Source: Sediminitomix flava
GTDB lineage: Bacteria; Bacteroidota; Bacteroidia; Cytophagales; Flammeovirgaceae
NCBI RefSeq assembly: GCF_003149185.1
Contig: NZ_QGDO01000002.1
Location: 372,001 to 436,000 of the forward strand
DNA length: 64,000 nt
Reading direction: 5' to 3'
This document shows positions 1 through 9,006 of the stretch, one piece after another. The notes under the pieces were generated by a model. It was not told the DNA's origin. It did no database searches and worked only from the letters and a program-made list of their open reading frames with translations. A program made the position numbers and the translations under genes. How positions within the stretch are numbered: the first letter of the stretch is position 1; every line of letters begins with the position of its first letter.

Positions 1-2109
1 ATCTTGTCCGTTTTCTGAAAGTTGTGCTTCTCTAATCACACTCACTTGTTTGATGAAATCAGCAGATTTTACGATATAATCTTTTGCCAATTCCTCTGAA
101 GGCTCTTGAGTTTTCAAATTCAATACTAAATCCGAGAATGTTCCTTCTAATTTAATTTTTCCACTATCTACAAAGTGCTCTTGGAAATCTTTGATGATAC
201 CAGCATGTGTATTACACTTGAAATCCTCACTCAAAAGTAATCCTTTAGCTCCAATGATTAAAGCTGCATAACTATGGTAGATACTATCTGCAAACATTCC
301 TTCAGCAACTGTTTCTTGAGCCAATGATAGTTTCTCTTGAGCGTCTTGAAGAATTCCTCCAACAACGTCCATGATTACACCAGCACATTCTCCAACACCA
401 ATTGCTTGCTCATATTTATGATCTTCACCCCAGTCAAATTGATCTGTACCTTCAAGTGTGGTTACCTCAGCTAAATGCTTCAAGATACCATAGAAGTACA
501 TTTTCCCTTGTCTTCTGAAGTAGTTATTGTAGTATTCTCCTTCCTCTCTGTTTTCCTCATAATCATCCAAAAGGATTCTTACTGTTTGAGGAATTCTTTT
601 CGTAGGAATTTTAATTACCTTTTCAGCAATAAAACCTTCTCCATCAGGATTAACACCTCCACCAATTACAACTTGCATAGCTGGAATTACCAAAGGCTTT
701 TTCTTAATTGAACTACCGTGGAAACCAATGTTTGCGACCATGTGCTGACCACATGAGTTCATACATCCACTGATCTTGATTTTCACAGCATCATCCGACA
801 ATAAATGAGGATATTCTTCTTGAATTAGTTTTTCTAACTCAACTGCTAATCCCATACTATTTGTCACACCAAGGTTACAAGTATCTGTACCTGGGCAAGA
901 CGTTACATCTCCTGTAGAATCAAATCCTGGTTCAGCCAAACCAAGCGCATTCAATTTTTCGAATAAATGCACAAAGCTTTCTGGACGAACATATTTAATT
1001 AAGATACCTTGATTAATTGTCAAGCGAATATCATCTGCCGCAAATTCTTTTACAACAGCTGCAAATTGCCTTGCTCTTTCAGCATCAATATCTCCTTTTA
1101 AAACTTTGATTTGAACACCATAAAAACCTTTTTGCTTTTGCTCAAAAGTGTTCGTTGCTTTCCAAAGTTCAAATTTTGCAGCATCAGAAGGAGCTACATC
1201 AGCCCATTCTTTAGCTTCTGGAGGAGTTGGTTGTTTTACAAGCTCTCTATCAATCTTGAAAGTTTTGCTCTTAATTGCTTTTCTTTCTTCCTCTACTAAT
1301 TGTAGGAATGTTTCAAGTCCTAGATTCTTAATCAAGAACTTCATTCTTGCTTTATGTCTTTTCTCTCTTTCTCCGTATCTGTCAAAAACACGAATAGCAG
1401 CTTCCATAAAAGGAATTACTTGATCTTCCTCAAGAAACTCAAAAGCAACAGGTGCCATGAAAGACTGAGCTCCCAATCCACCACCAACAAGAACTTTAAA
1501 ACCTCTTACTTCCTCGCCATCTACTGTTTTCACTTTCGGGATAAATCCGAAATCATGAATATAAGTAAAAGCAGAATCTTGCTCACTTGAAGAGAATGCA
1601 GGCTTAATTTTACGTCCCATTTCCTGACAAATAGGATTTCTTAAGAAGTACTCATAAGCTGCATGTACATACGGAGAAACATCAAATGGTTCATTTGGAT
1701 CAACACCTGCTTTTGCAGACGCAGTCATGTTACGGACTGTATTACCACAAGCTTCACGCGCTGTTACTCCTAGCTCACCAAGTTCTTTCCAAATCAATGG
1801 AGAGTCATTCAATTTCACGTAGTGATACTGAATATTCTGACGAGTAGTCAAGTGAAGATTACCATTTGTATATTTTTCAGAGGTATCTGCCAAACGAATC
1901 AACTGATCAGCAGTCAATTTCCCATAAGGAATCTTTGTTCTGAACATATGTACGCCTAGTTGACGCTGTCCATAAACACCTCTTGTCAAACGGTAAAGCT
2001 TAAACTTTTCTTCATCCATTTGACCTAGTTGGAATCTTTCAATCTTAGTTTCTAATTCCTTTATATCTTTTTGAACGGCTGGCGCTAAATGCTCAAGTTG
2101 TTTACTCAT
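1..2109 (-). CDS. HEPN-fused nitrite/sulfite reductase (3' end cut by window)
   Basis: The frame is open for 703 codons from the ATG at 2109 down to base 1, so the C-terminus lies outside the window. The protein is a sirohaem/4Fe-4S reductase of the assimilatory nitrite/sulfite reductase family: ferredoxin-like half-domains, LTTRQNIQ and MGLAVE-type segments, and the cluster ligands in SCPGTDTCNLG and SGCMNSCGQH. After the reductase core, a C-terminal helical region (starting near GEDHKYEQAIGVGEC) resembles the HEPN extension found on Bacteroidetes versions of this enzyme. Known members reduce sulfite or nitrite for assimilation, and which substrate is used here cannot be read from sequence. 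The near-perfect palindrome just upstream suggests sulfur- or cysteine-type transcriptional control (inference). No frameshift is seen. Confidence 0.88.
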   Translation of the reverse strand, partial: MSKQLEHLAPAVQKDIKELETKIERFQLGQMDEEKFKLYRLTRGVYGQRQLGVHMFRTKIPYGKLTADQLIRLADTSEKYTNGNLHLTTRQNIQYHYVKLNDSPLIWKELGELGVTAREACGNTVRNMTASAKAGVDPNEPFDVSPYVHAAYEYFLRNPICQEMGRKIKPAFSSSEQDSAFTYIHDFGFIPKVKTVDGEEVRGFKVLVGGGLGAQSFMAPVAFEFLEEDQVIPFMEAAIRVFDRYGEREKRHKARMKFLIKNLGLETFLQLVEEERKAIKSKTFKIDRELVKQPTPPEAKEWADVAPSDAAKFELWKATNTFEQKQKGFYGVQIKVLKGDIDAERARQFAAVVKEFAADDIRLTINQGILIKYVRPESFVHLFEKLNALGLAEPGFDSTGDVTSCPGTDTCNLGVTNSMGLAVELEKLIQEEYPHLLSDDAVKIKISGCMNSCGQHMVANIGFHGSSIKKKPLVIPAMQVVIGGGVNPDGEGFIAEKVIKIPTKRIPQTVRILLDDYEENREEGEYYNNYFRRQGKMYFYGILKHLAEVTTLEGTDQFDWGEDHKYEQAIGVGECAGVIMDVVGGILQDAQEKLSLAQETVAEGMFADSIYHSYAALIIGAKGLLLSEDFKCNTHAGIIKDFQEHFVDSGKIKLEGTFSDLVLNLKTQEPSEELAKDYIVKSADFIKQVSVIREAQLSENGQD

Positions 2110-2159
2110 TGGTTTATGAATTATTTCTTTTTTGTCAGGAAACTTTACTAAACCTATAT

Positions 2160-2180
2160 ACTCTACCTATTTAGTGGAGT
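2160..2180. promoter_or_regulatory. Operator-like palindrome upstream of the reductase
   Basis: A 21-bp dyad has half-sites ACTCTAC and GTGGAGT around a 7-base centre, with one mismatched pair. It lies 51 bp upstream of the reductase ATG and on the gene side of the terminator hairpin at 2194-2220. Its length and form resemble Rrf2-type (IscR/CymR-like) operators. The regulator is not in this window, so its identity is inference. Confidence 0.5.
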
Positions 2181-2190
2181 AATAAGCTTT

Positions 2191-2220
2191 AAAAAAAGAC
2201 TCTTTATTCAAGAGTCTTTT
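2191..2220 (-). terminator. Rho-independent terminator
   Basis: A perfect 11-bp stem (AAAAGACTCTT / AAGAGTCTTTT) with a 5-nt loop is followed on the minus strand by a run of seven T. It ends transcripts from the gene at 2456-3262 (about 235 nt of 3' UTR) and insulates the reductase. The stretch 2221-2455 shows no other feature. Confidence 0.75.
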
Positions 2221-2455
2221 GTATAAATCACATTTATGAACTTGTTACGTACAACAAATAAAGATGTAAATAACAATATTCGCAAATTAATTATCTCTTT
2301 TTTACTTAATTTTTAAAATACAGATACATTTTTTAAGAATAAGAAGAGCTCAAACGCTCTAATAATCCCTAAGGTTGTATTCATCAAATTAGATATGTAA
2401 AGAGAAATAACGGCAAGTGTATTTTTTTGTTTATAAAATCTCTATTTATTTTCAA

Positions 2456-3262
2456 TTAATCATTTTCAGTCTGATTCTCTTGCTCCTGTTCTGGTAACAT
2501 TTTTTTGAACTCATCATACATTTCTTTGTCCAAACCCAAAACTCTGTAATCAGTAGAGCTTATTTCTTTTTCAGATTTTTCGATATCCTTTATGATAATC
2601 TGACCTTTCTCTCCAGAAGTTTTATCCTCAAAAGACATTTCCATAAATAAGACAGGCTTGTCTTTCCCAAAAGCTTTCTTGATTTCTTCTTTCTTTTGCA
2701 TACTTCCTGGTAAAATTCCAATCTCAAACTCTACCTCTGTAAGCCAAACACTCACCTTACCTTCATCATCTTCAGCGATATACTCCTCGCACTTATAATT
2801 ATTAATCTTCCTAGTTTTCCCTGTTGCCTTAAACCTTCTATTGAAAGCTTCTTCATCGAACAAATCTTTCTTCTTTTTCTGTGAAGGATCTAAAGGTAGA
2901 ACCATTGCTCTTTTATTCCCTCTATCTTCTGAAAAGCTAACCATTTGTTCTTTATCATGATCGAAAACTGTGACCACTTCCGTATTTGTATCCTCTGTTC
3001 TTTCAGGGATTTCAGCAGCAAAATAAGGGTGCTTTTTGTTCACCCAATACTTTAACTCAGTGGACTCTTTTCGACCTTGAGTTTGAGATACAAATTCATA
3101 GAGCAACATCAAATCAAAATTGTAGTTATCCCTCACTTCAGATGACGCATCTCTCAACCCCGCACGATAACCGTATGCATCGCCTTGAGGGTCTTGAGCA
3201 TAGGACGTAAAGCCAAAAGCCATACACCCTACAAGTAGGCTACAAATAATTAATTTTCTCAT
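2456..3262 (-). CDS. DUF4412-like exported protein
   Basis: A 268-residue protein with a Sec signal peptide (MRKLIICSLLVGCMAFGFTSYAQ, cleaved after about residue 23). The mature part has the layout of DUF4412 family proteins: a YNFDLMLLYEF strand, a segment describing a protein in a reduced or salt state (VVTVFDHDKEQMVSF), then K/E-rich strands and an acidic C-terminus. Function of the family is unknown; members are periplasmic or surface proteins of Bacteroidetes. The gene stands alone between the reductase and a divergent gene at 3456. The family assignment is from pattern similarity only and is moderate; export is well supported. Confidence 0.65.
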   Translation of the reverse strand: MRKLIICSLLVGCMAFGFTSYAQDPQGDAYGYRAGLRDASSEVRDNYNFDLMLLYEFVSQTQGRKESTELKYWVNKKHPYFAAEIPERTEDTNTEVVTVFDHDKEQMVSFSEDRGNKRAMVLPLDPSQKKKKDLFDEEAFNRRFKATGKTRKINNYKCEEYIAEDDEGKVSVWLTEVEFEIGILPGSMQKKEEIKKAFGKDKPVLFMEMSFEDKTSGEKGQIIIKDIEKSEKEISSTDYRVLGLDKEMYDEFKKMLPEQEQENQTEND

Positions 3263-3455
3263 ATAGTTTAAAGTTTGTTGTAGTTATAGTTTTTCGTTGC
3301 AACGTATTGATTCTCTTTCAGAACCATTTCTGCACTAACGAAAGTTTCTAAATCTCAAGACAAGCTCAACATTATCTCATTTATTATAATTTAGAGTATA
3401 CCTCAAAACTAAGTGTAACTTTATGTGTTAGAGAAGATGATTAAATGAAGAAATA

Positions 3456-4235
3456 ATGCGACTACAAACTCTTTTTAGTACAGAAGGAAATATCTGGAAA
3501 ATTTACTTTGACCAATACAGTAAAACTTTACTGGTTGAGACTCGATTTGATGGGGAAAAATCTTCCGCTTTTTCAGCTTTAAAACCTCTAGATGGAAATC
3601 TTTTATGGCAAGAACTACAGCTCGATGAAAACCTGTGGACTGGGGTAGCTGCATTTAATCATGGGAAATTAGGTATACATATTTACGATGAAGAGAAGTC
3701 ATATCCTTTACCTAGAGATTTAGTGGTTATGGATGTTGCTACAGGTGATTTTTCTTGGAATAAAGAACATGTCCAATTACTTGATTTCACTACTGACACA
3801 GCAATTGTACAAGACCTAAATGAAGATAATAAACATCTTTTCTTAGATGTTCAGTCTGGTACGGAGTTAACAAATAAAACTACAATACCTAGCCAAAAGT
3901 CTGATTCACCAATTCTTAACCCAATAGAGTATGTTCAAGAAAATGAACACTTTCAGACTTTTGAGAAATTTTTAGAAAAAAAGTTTAATCATGTCCCTTT
4001 TAAGTCCATTGAATACTTAGAGACTGAAAAGAACTTGATTTTGAGTTATTACATTAAAAGTGGAAAAATACTCCAACAGTTTTTATTAGTATTAACAAGA
4101 GAGGGCAATGTTCTTTACCATGAAATAATTGGTAAATCTGAGAAAGGCGTCGGCCTAGATACTTTTATGATTTACGAAAATGTTCTCCTTTTCACAAAGG
4201 ATCAAAATCAGCTAATCTCGATCGATTTAAATTAG
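3456..4235 (+). CDS. DUF4905-like protein, unknown function
   Basis: A 259-residue protein without signal peptide or membrane segment. Alternating strands such as IWKIYFDQYSKTLLVETR, DLVVMDVATGDFSW and ENVLLFTKDQNQLISIDLN look like repeated beta-propeller blades in which a quantity is compared or displayed, and the overall sequence fits the Bacteroidetes family DUF4905. No catalytic motif is evident. It is transcribed divergently from the DUF4412-like gene and ends just before a strong two-way terminator. The propeller fold is inference. Confidence 0.6.
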   Translation: MRLQTLFSTEGNIWKIYFDQYSKTLLVETRFDGEKSSAFSALKPLDGNLLWQELQLDENLWTGVAAFNHGKLGIHIYDEEKSYPLPRDLVVMDVATGDFSWNKEHVQLLDFTTDTAIVQDLNEDNKHLFLDVQSGTELTNKTTIPSQKSDSPILNPIEYVQENEHFQTFEKFLEKKFNHVPFKSIEYLETEKNLILSYYIKSGKILQQFLLVLTREGNVLYHEIIGKSEKGVGLDTFMIYENVLLFTKDQNQLISIDLN

Positions 4236-4245
4236 TTCTTATCAT

Positions 4246-4281
4246 AAAAAAAGCGGCAAAGAATGAATCTTTACCGCTTTT
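4246..4281. terminator. Bidirectional terminator
   Basis: Stem AAAAGCGG-AAAGA / TCTTT-CCGCTTTT with one C/A mismatch and A/T runs on both flanks. It lies between the convergent genes ending at 4235 (+) and 4304 (-) and can serve both. Confidence 0.8.
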
Positions 4282-4303
4282 ATATATTCACTAAATTATA
4301 TTC

Positions 4304-5806
4304 TTAGAAGTCGAAATTGAATCCGAAATAAGGCATGATTGCATTACTAGCTTCAAAAGATCCAGACTCAGTTTTCATCCAAGTCCACATGTAGTCCACA
4401 CCTACAGTCAAGAATCTGTTAACTTTGTAACCAGCTCTTACAGATGCTAAAGAACGCTCATCCAATTTGAAAGCATCTTCCATATCAGTAAGTCCACCTT
4501 TGTAATAAACCCCTGAAAGAGAGATTGCGTCTACAACATCAAGAAGACGTGCATCTAAACGTACCATTGCAGGAGCTGCTTCACTTACATTATCTGGCAA
4601 AGTAAGGCTACCTCCTACTTGAATCATGTTCAAGATACTTGCAGACAAACTACCATAAATACCTTGTGTTTCACCTACAGTAGCTAGTGCCATAATACGA
4701 GCATCCTTATTAATTTCATAAGTAGCATCGAAGAATTGAGGCATAAAGTTATTGTTGTACCAAACTCTTTCAATTCTTGCATTTACAGTCAAAAGCTTAA
4801 GAATTAAGTTCATTCTAGCATTCAAACCTACTGACATACCCGATCCAGCGTCGAATGCATAATTTACAGAACCTTCCTCTACTGTTGTAGGATATTGATT
4901 TGCTGCAATACGAGTATTCAGAGTAGTTTCATCAAGAGGCTCTTCTCTCAACTCATTATACGCTGTCATCTCATTTGCAACAGTTGTGTTATAAGTATCT
5001 AAATCAGCTGTAGTAACTGATCTATTCAAATTTGCATACTGTCCGTAAGCTGAAAGGTGGATAAAATTAGATCTAATCAAAGTCACACCGATATCTGCAC
5101 CGAAAGCTTGCATCCCTCCATTTGCTGTAAAGATATTAGAAGAATACTCCGTATCAGCTTGAGAAGTCTTATCTTGGTCAGTTATGAAAGAACCACCAAT
5201 TTCTAATGTTTTTACAATTGGAATTCCTGTACCTCCGAATGGTCTAACATAAGGGCGAAGAGCTAGAAGGTTTAAAGAAGATGCATTGAAATCTGAATAT
5301 AGACCTTCAATACCAACAACCTTCTTTACAAGAACATCGAAGTTCAAACCGAACTTTCTTCTTTCAAAAGAGATTGCATTTGAATAGTTGTTCAAAAGTA
5401 GACCATAACCTAAGTATGAACCAGTCATGTCACCCACTTTTATATAAACAGGATCTTTTTTCTTCTGACCATATCTTAAGTATCTGATCATACGAAGCGC
5501 TGAAACTCCATTTTTAAATTCTTCAGTTCTTAGCTTTCCTGATTCCAAGTTTACAGATACAGGTACATCTAATCCGATACCTATTTTTCCGAAATTCAAT
5601 TCAGGAGTAATTCTCAATGTTAGGTAGTGCTCACCTCCTAAATAAGTATATCCAAATTTACCACCTAATGAATTTAAACTATCAAGACCTCCTCCAGTCT
5701 CAAAAAATGATAGCGCATTATCTGGCAAAGATTCTTCTGATTCGTCTTGTGCAAAAGCTGAAAAAGATAATAATGCCAATAAAAAGAAATAAGTAATTTT
5801 TTTCAT
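4304..5806 (-). CDS. Outer-membrane beta-barrel protein
   Basis: A 500-residue protein with a clear signal peptide (MKKITYFFLLALLSFSAFAQ). The mature sequence is a long series of amphipathic strands (for example GGKFGYTYLGGEHYLTLRI, FGLNFDVLVKKVVGIEGLY, RASVRAGYKV-type) and ends in aromatic FGFNFDF, typical of outer-membrane barrels assembled by BamA. Its size would suit a 16-18 stranded barrel. No plug or TonB box is visible, so a passive porin or structural barrel is more likely than an active transporter. The specific role is unknown. A TACATTTG box sits about 75 bp upstream. Confidence 0.7.
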   Translation of the reverse strand: MKKITYFFLLALLSFSAFAQDESEESLPDNALSFFETGGGLDSLNSLGGKFGYTYLGGEHYLTLRITPELNFGKIGIGLDVPVSVNLESGKLRTEEFKNGVSALRMIRYLRYGQKKKDPVYIKVGDMTGSYLGYGLLLNNYSNAISFERRKFGLNFDVLVKKVVGIEGLYSDFNASSLNLLALRPYVRPFGGTGIPIVKTLEIGGSFITDQDKTSQADTEYSSNIFTANGGMQAFGADIGVTLIRSNFIHLSAYGQYANLNRSVTTADLDTYNTTVANEMTAYNELREEPLDETTLNTRIAANQYPTTVEEGSVNYAFDAGSGMSVGLNARMNLILKLLTVNARIERVWYNNNFMPQFFDATYEINKDARIMALATVGETQGIYGSLSASILNMIQVGGSLTLPDNVSEAAPAMVRLDARLLDVVDAISLSGVYYKGGLTDMEDAFKLDERSLASVRAGYKVNRFLTVGVDYMWTWMKTESGSFEASNAIMPYFGFNFDF

Positions 5807-5878
5807 GCTAATTTTTCTGGTCTTAGTATTTGCTATTTAGCTGTTCAATTCATTTGACAATTGAATTGAGATTGTTGA

Positions 5879-5886
5879 CAAATGTA
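5879..5886 (-). promoter_or_regulatory. -7 promoter box for the barrel gene
   Basis: On the minus strand the bases read TACATTTG, matching the Bacteroidetes -7 consensus TAnnTTTG, 72 bp upstream of the ATG at 5806. No good -33 TTTG is seen at 19-21 bp spacing, so support is partial. The leader also carries an inverted repeat TCAATTC/GAATTGA near 5845-5868. Confidence 0.45.
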
Positions 5887-5938
5887 AAAAAATAGAACTA
5901 ATGTGTTATATAATATTAATAAAATTAAAGTAAAGACA

Positions 5939-5972
5939 AAAAAAGAGGGTACCCATCCCTGAGTACCCTCTT
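5939..5972 (-). terminator. Terminator of the gene at 6005-6640
   Basis: A 9-bp stem AGAGGGTAC / GTACCCTCT with a 10-nt loop, followed on the minus strand by a run of T. It is placed directly after the minus-strand coiled-coil gene. Confidence 0.75.
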
Positions 5973-6004
5973 CTTATATGAGGATTAAAACTTTCTTCTC
6001 TTAT

Positions 6005-6640
6005 TTATTTATGAGATGCTAGTTTCTGCTTTAGTTCTTCCACTTTATTAACTTCTGTTACAAGCTCTCTTTTCAACTTCATCTCTTTTTCTAATGCCCT
6101 TTGCTTATAACTCGTAAACTCTTGCTCTACTTCTTGATATTCCTTCCTTGCATCACTAGCCACTTTATTACTGTTTTTGAACTTATAAATAGCTACTAAC
6201 AGCAGTACTATCAGCGAGATAATGATCACAAAATTTATAACTACATAAGTTTCTTTTAAGAAATCAATTCCTAATACATTAATATAAGCACTTTTCTCTA
6301 GCTTACTGTTAGTCTCATCTAACTCTCCTTGTACACTCGCTAACTCGCTTGTGATTTTATTTTTATCATCTTGGATTGCAATAATTTCGGTATCAGCTTT
6401 ACTAATTGTATCTTTTATTGCACTCCAGAACGTATTTAGATTTCCAATTTCTACGACTTTATAAACCTTATTATTTTGTTTGTAGTTAGAAGATTTCTTT
6501 TTCATTATTTCAAATTGCTCTGCCAAGCTCGGTGGGGTATTGTCTTGCTCTACAGTTTCTTGTTGAGCATATAATGAAAATGAACTAATGAAAATTAAGA
6601 CACTTGTTAATACTGTTTTGAAATATGATTTTGTCATCAT
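6005..6640 (-). CDS. Exported coiled-coil protein with one membrane segment
   Basis: A 211-residue protein of unknown function. A signal peptide (about residues 1-25, ending SLYAQ) is followed by a short linker, a coiled coil (about 80-115, ...DDKNKITSELASVQGELDETNSKLEKS), one strong membrane helix (about 135-155, VINFVIIISLIVLLLVAIY) and a second charged coiled coil (about 160-208). The layout predicts a periplasmic N-terminal part and a cytoplasmic C-terminal coil, joined across the inner membrane. Similar Bacteroidetes proteins are often mislabelled tRNA (guanine-N1)-methyltransferase; nothing in the sequence supports that enzyme. The gene is single, with its own terminator. The 342 bp upstream (6641-6982) hold only the two divergent promoter regions. 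Confidence 0.7.
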   Translation of the reverse strand: MMTKSYFKTVLTSVLIFISSFSLYAQQETVEQDNTPPSLAEQFEIMKKKSSNYKQNNKVYKVVEIGNLNTFWSAIKDTISKADTEIIAIQDDKNKITSELASVQGELDETNSKLEKSAYINVLGIDFLKETYVVINFVIIISLIVLLLVAIYKFKNSNKVASDARKEYQEVEQEFTSYKQRALEKEMKLKRELVTEVNKVEELKQKLASHK

Positions 6641-6982
6641 CAGGTAATGGTAAAATTGCTTTAAATTTTGTCTTTTCTTCTTACTTGAAACAAATAAGTA
6701 AATGCAAGTTTAGAAAATAATAGTGAACACTACTAAAACCAATAAAGATCTTTGTTTCTTCACTCTTCTTGCCAAACATACACTACATACTCTTAAACAA
6801 ATGATAAGGTTTCAAAGTGCAAATAAAAAATGTACTACTTTGTAAATACAATAAAAAACATACCATAATAATAAATTAGGGCATGATTGTTTCTTTTATG
6901 ATCTTTTTAATGAAATTGTTCCCTAGTTGAGTCTCATTTATTTTTTTAATATTATTATAAGATATTACCAACATTTTGAAAT

Positions 6983-7615
6983 ATGAACGGACCAAATCCA
7001 AGTTTAAATACAGGAGATAGCGAAGAAGTCATTATTAAAAAGATACAAGGTGGAGACAGACAGATGTGGGAAGAAGTTGTGAAACACTACTATCCTGCAC
7101 TTCTAAACTTCATTGTAGCAATGGTAAAAGACCGCGAAACTGCTGAAGAACTTGTTCAAGATATATTTGTAAACTTTTGGGTTAAAAGAGAGAAAATAAA
7201 TATCACGACATCTCTGAAGGCTTACCTTTATAGAGCTAGCCGCAACCATACACTCAATTATATTAAGAGAAGAAACTTTGAACAAGACTACCAAAGAAGT
7301 TTACTTTATACTCAAAAATGGCATCATAATGAGACAGAAGATCAATTTCATTTCAACGAACTTGAGAAGAAGTTAAACCAAGCTATTGATACTCTGCCCG
7401 AAAAATCTAAAGAAATATTTTTACTAAGTCGTTTTGAAGGACTAACGTATAAAGAAATCGCTGAGACTTTAGATATACCTGTTCGAACAGTTCATTACCA
7501 AATAGGTAATGCACTAAAACATATTCGTTCAGAGCTAAAAGGTATTGCAAACCCCAACTTAATGACCTTTATTCCTTGGCTACTTTTAGGCTTTTATTTT
7601 TTAAAACCTTTTTAA
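6983..7615 (+). CDS. ECF RNA polymerase sigma factor (Bacteroidetes FecI-like)
   Basis: A 210-residue sigma-70 family member. Region 2 spans about 20-90 (QMWEEVVKHYYPALLNFIVAM, AEELVQDIFVNFW, SLKAYLYRASRNHTLNYIK), and region 4 spans about 125-185 (LPEKSKEIFLLSRFEGLTYKEIAETLDIPVRTVHYQI), both typical of the sigma-70 family Bacteroidetes group. It lacks regions 1 and 3. The last 20 residues (MTFIPWLLLGFYFL) are hydrophobic, which is common in this group. It precedes a FecR-type anti-sigma gene by 106 bp, so the two probably form a cell-surface signalling pair. No SusC/TonB receptor follows directly, so the partner receptor may be elsewhere. Confidence 0.92.
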   Translation: MNGPNPSLNTGDSEEVIIKKIQGGDRQMWEEVVKHYYPALLNFIVAMVKDRETAEELVQDIFVNFWVKREKINITTSLKAYLYRASRNHTLNYIKRRNFEQDYQRSLLYTQKWHHNETEDQFHFNELEKKLNQAIDTLPEKSKEIFLLSRFEGLTYKEIAETLDIPVRTVHYQIGNALKHIRSELKGIANPNLMTFIPWLLLGFYFLKPF

Positions 7616-7721
7616 GTTGTCCACTTCCATAGAATAATTGTCTCTTATTAAAGCCCCCTTTCAATCATGCTTTAAGGTCAATAAAAAGACCCCTTATTAT
7701 TAAGTGATAAACTTAGACATT

Positions 7722-8912
7722 ATGAATATAGATTGGCAATTGATAGCAAAATATATCGGTAACGAGGTCTCGACAGAAGAGCGTACTTTAGTCGAAGCTA
7801 AAGCTCGTGAAAATGATTCTTTTGCCGAATTGTTAAAAGATACCCAAGATATTTGGAACAGATCTGAAAATCTTGGAAAAAAAGGATTTATAGAAACTGA
7901 CGCAGCAGCTCATCATCTACTTATGATTGAGCTTCAAGATAAAATCAACGAGTGGGAAAGTGAAGAAGCCGTTTTAGCTAGTTATTTAGAAAACGGGTTT
8001 ACTGACGAAAAAGTCATTAACTCTTTTTCAGATAAAGATCTTTTGGATGAATCTGCATTTATTTGGGAGAAATCAAAAGACATTGCCGGCAAAAATGATT
8101 TAGAAATAAATTTCCAAGATGTCTTCAATTCTTTAAATCAAAAAATCTCAGATCAAGAAAATAAAATTGAAACCAAACAAGTTGACTTTACTCCTAAGAA
8201 AAAAGTGACTGAATCAGTTTGGAAAGTCCAGAATATTGCAGCCGCAGTTACTCTATTGATTGCTTCTTTGGGAATTCTATTTGTACTTAATTCAAGTTCA
8301 CAACTGGAAGTTGTAGCCCTAAATCAGACACAAAAGGTAGATTTACCTGATGGAACTGAAGTTTGGCTACAAAAAGGAGCATCACTTAAATACCCTGAAT
8401 CATTCGGAAATACAAGAGAAGTTGACCTAGAAGGAAATGCATTCTTTGAAGTTGCTAAAAACGCATCCAAACCATTCATCATTCATACAGGAGAAACTTA
8501 TACCAAGGTACTTGGTACTTCATTTTTATTGGAAAATACTAACAATGAAACTTCAATAAATGTATTCTCTGGGAAGGTTCAATTTGGGAATGAAAACAAT
8601 CAAATCTTCTTGATAAAGAGTGAAGCCGCTGCGGTAAAAGATGGACACATCTCAAAAACAAAGTTTGAAGTTCAGAATAGAGTCAACTTTATACAAGATG
8701 CTTTAGTATTTAAAAATACACCTTTAAGTAAAGCCTCTCATATTCTTAATACTGCTTTCCAAGCGGAAATTGTTTTAGATCAAAAAATATCTAATAAAAA
8801 TATCTCGGGTGATTTCTCTGGAAAAAGTTTAAATGAAATCGTAAAAATTATCGAAGAGATTTACGGTACTACTTCCGAAGTTAAAAAGGATGGAAGTATC
8901 TATATGAAATAA
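7722..8912 (+). CDS. FecR-type anti-sigma factor with doubled N-terminal domain
   Basis: A 396-residue inner-membrane protein starting at ATG 7722; a GTG at 7704 in frame would add six residues with no homology. A cytoplasmic anti-sigma helix bundle (about 2-70, DWQLIAKYI...ELLKDTQDIW) is followed by what looks like a second divergent copy (about 85-150, AVLASYLENGFTDEKV...ESAFIWEKSKDI...FNSLNQKI). A membrane helix (about 175-195, AAAVTLLIASLGILFVLN) leads to a periplasmic FecR domain (VDLPDGTEVWLQKGASLKYP, VLGTSFLLEN) and a C-terminal DUF4974 module (FKNTPLSKASHILNTAF). It probably controls the sigma factor encoded just upstream in response to a TonB-linked receptor. Confidence 0.9.
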   Translation: MNIDWQLIAKYIGNEVSTEERTLVEAKARENDSFAELLKDTQDIWNRSENLGKKGFIETDAAAHHLLMIELQDKINEWESEEAVLASYLENGFTDEKVINSFSDKDLLDESAFIWEKSKDIAGKNDLEINFQDVFNSLNQKISDQENKIETKQVDFTPKKKVTESVWKVQNIAAAVTLLIASLGILFVLNSSSQLEVVALNQTQKVDLPDGTEVWLQKGASLKYPESFGNTREVDLEGNAFFEVAKNASKPFIIHTGETYTKVLGTSFLLENTNNETSINVFSGKVQFGNENNQIFLIKSEAAAVKDGHISKTKFEVQNRVNFIQDALVFKNTPLSKASHILNTAFQAEIVLDQKISNKNISGDFSGKSLNEIVKIIEEIYGTTSEVKKDGSIYMK

Positions 8913-8936
8913 AAAACACTGTCCTTTATTTAGATG

Positions 8937-8967
8937 AAACTCTTACAATTTTGTAAGAGTTTTTTTT
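8937..8967 (+). terminator. Terminator after the sigma/FecR pair
   Basis: A perfect 10-bp stem AAACTCTTAC / GTAAGAGTTT with a 6-nt loop followed by eight T. It closes the two-gene unit. Confidence 0.85.
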
Positions 8968-9006
8968 ATCTTGTTTCAAAATTATTTCAATCAAAAATAA
9001 AGAACA

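Noticed and set aside
6983-8912. Sigma/FecR pair as direct regulator of the SusCD operon
   Set aside because: The operon is 10 kb away on the opposite strand with independent genes and terminators between; nothing in the sequence links them.
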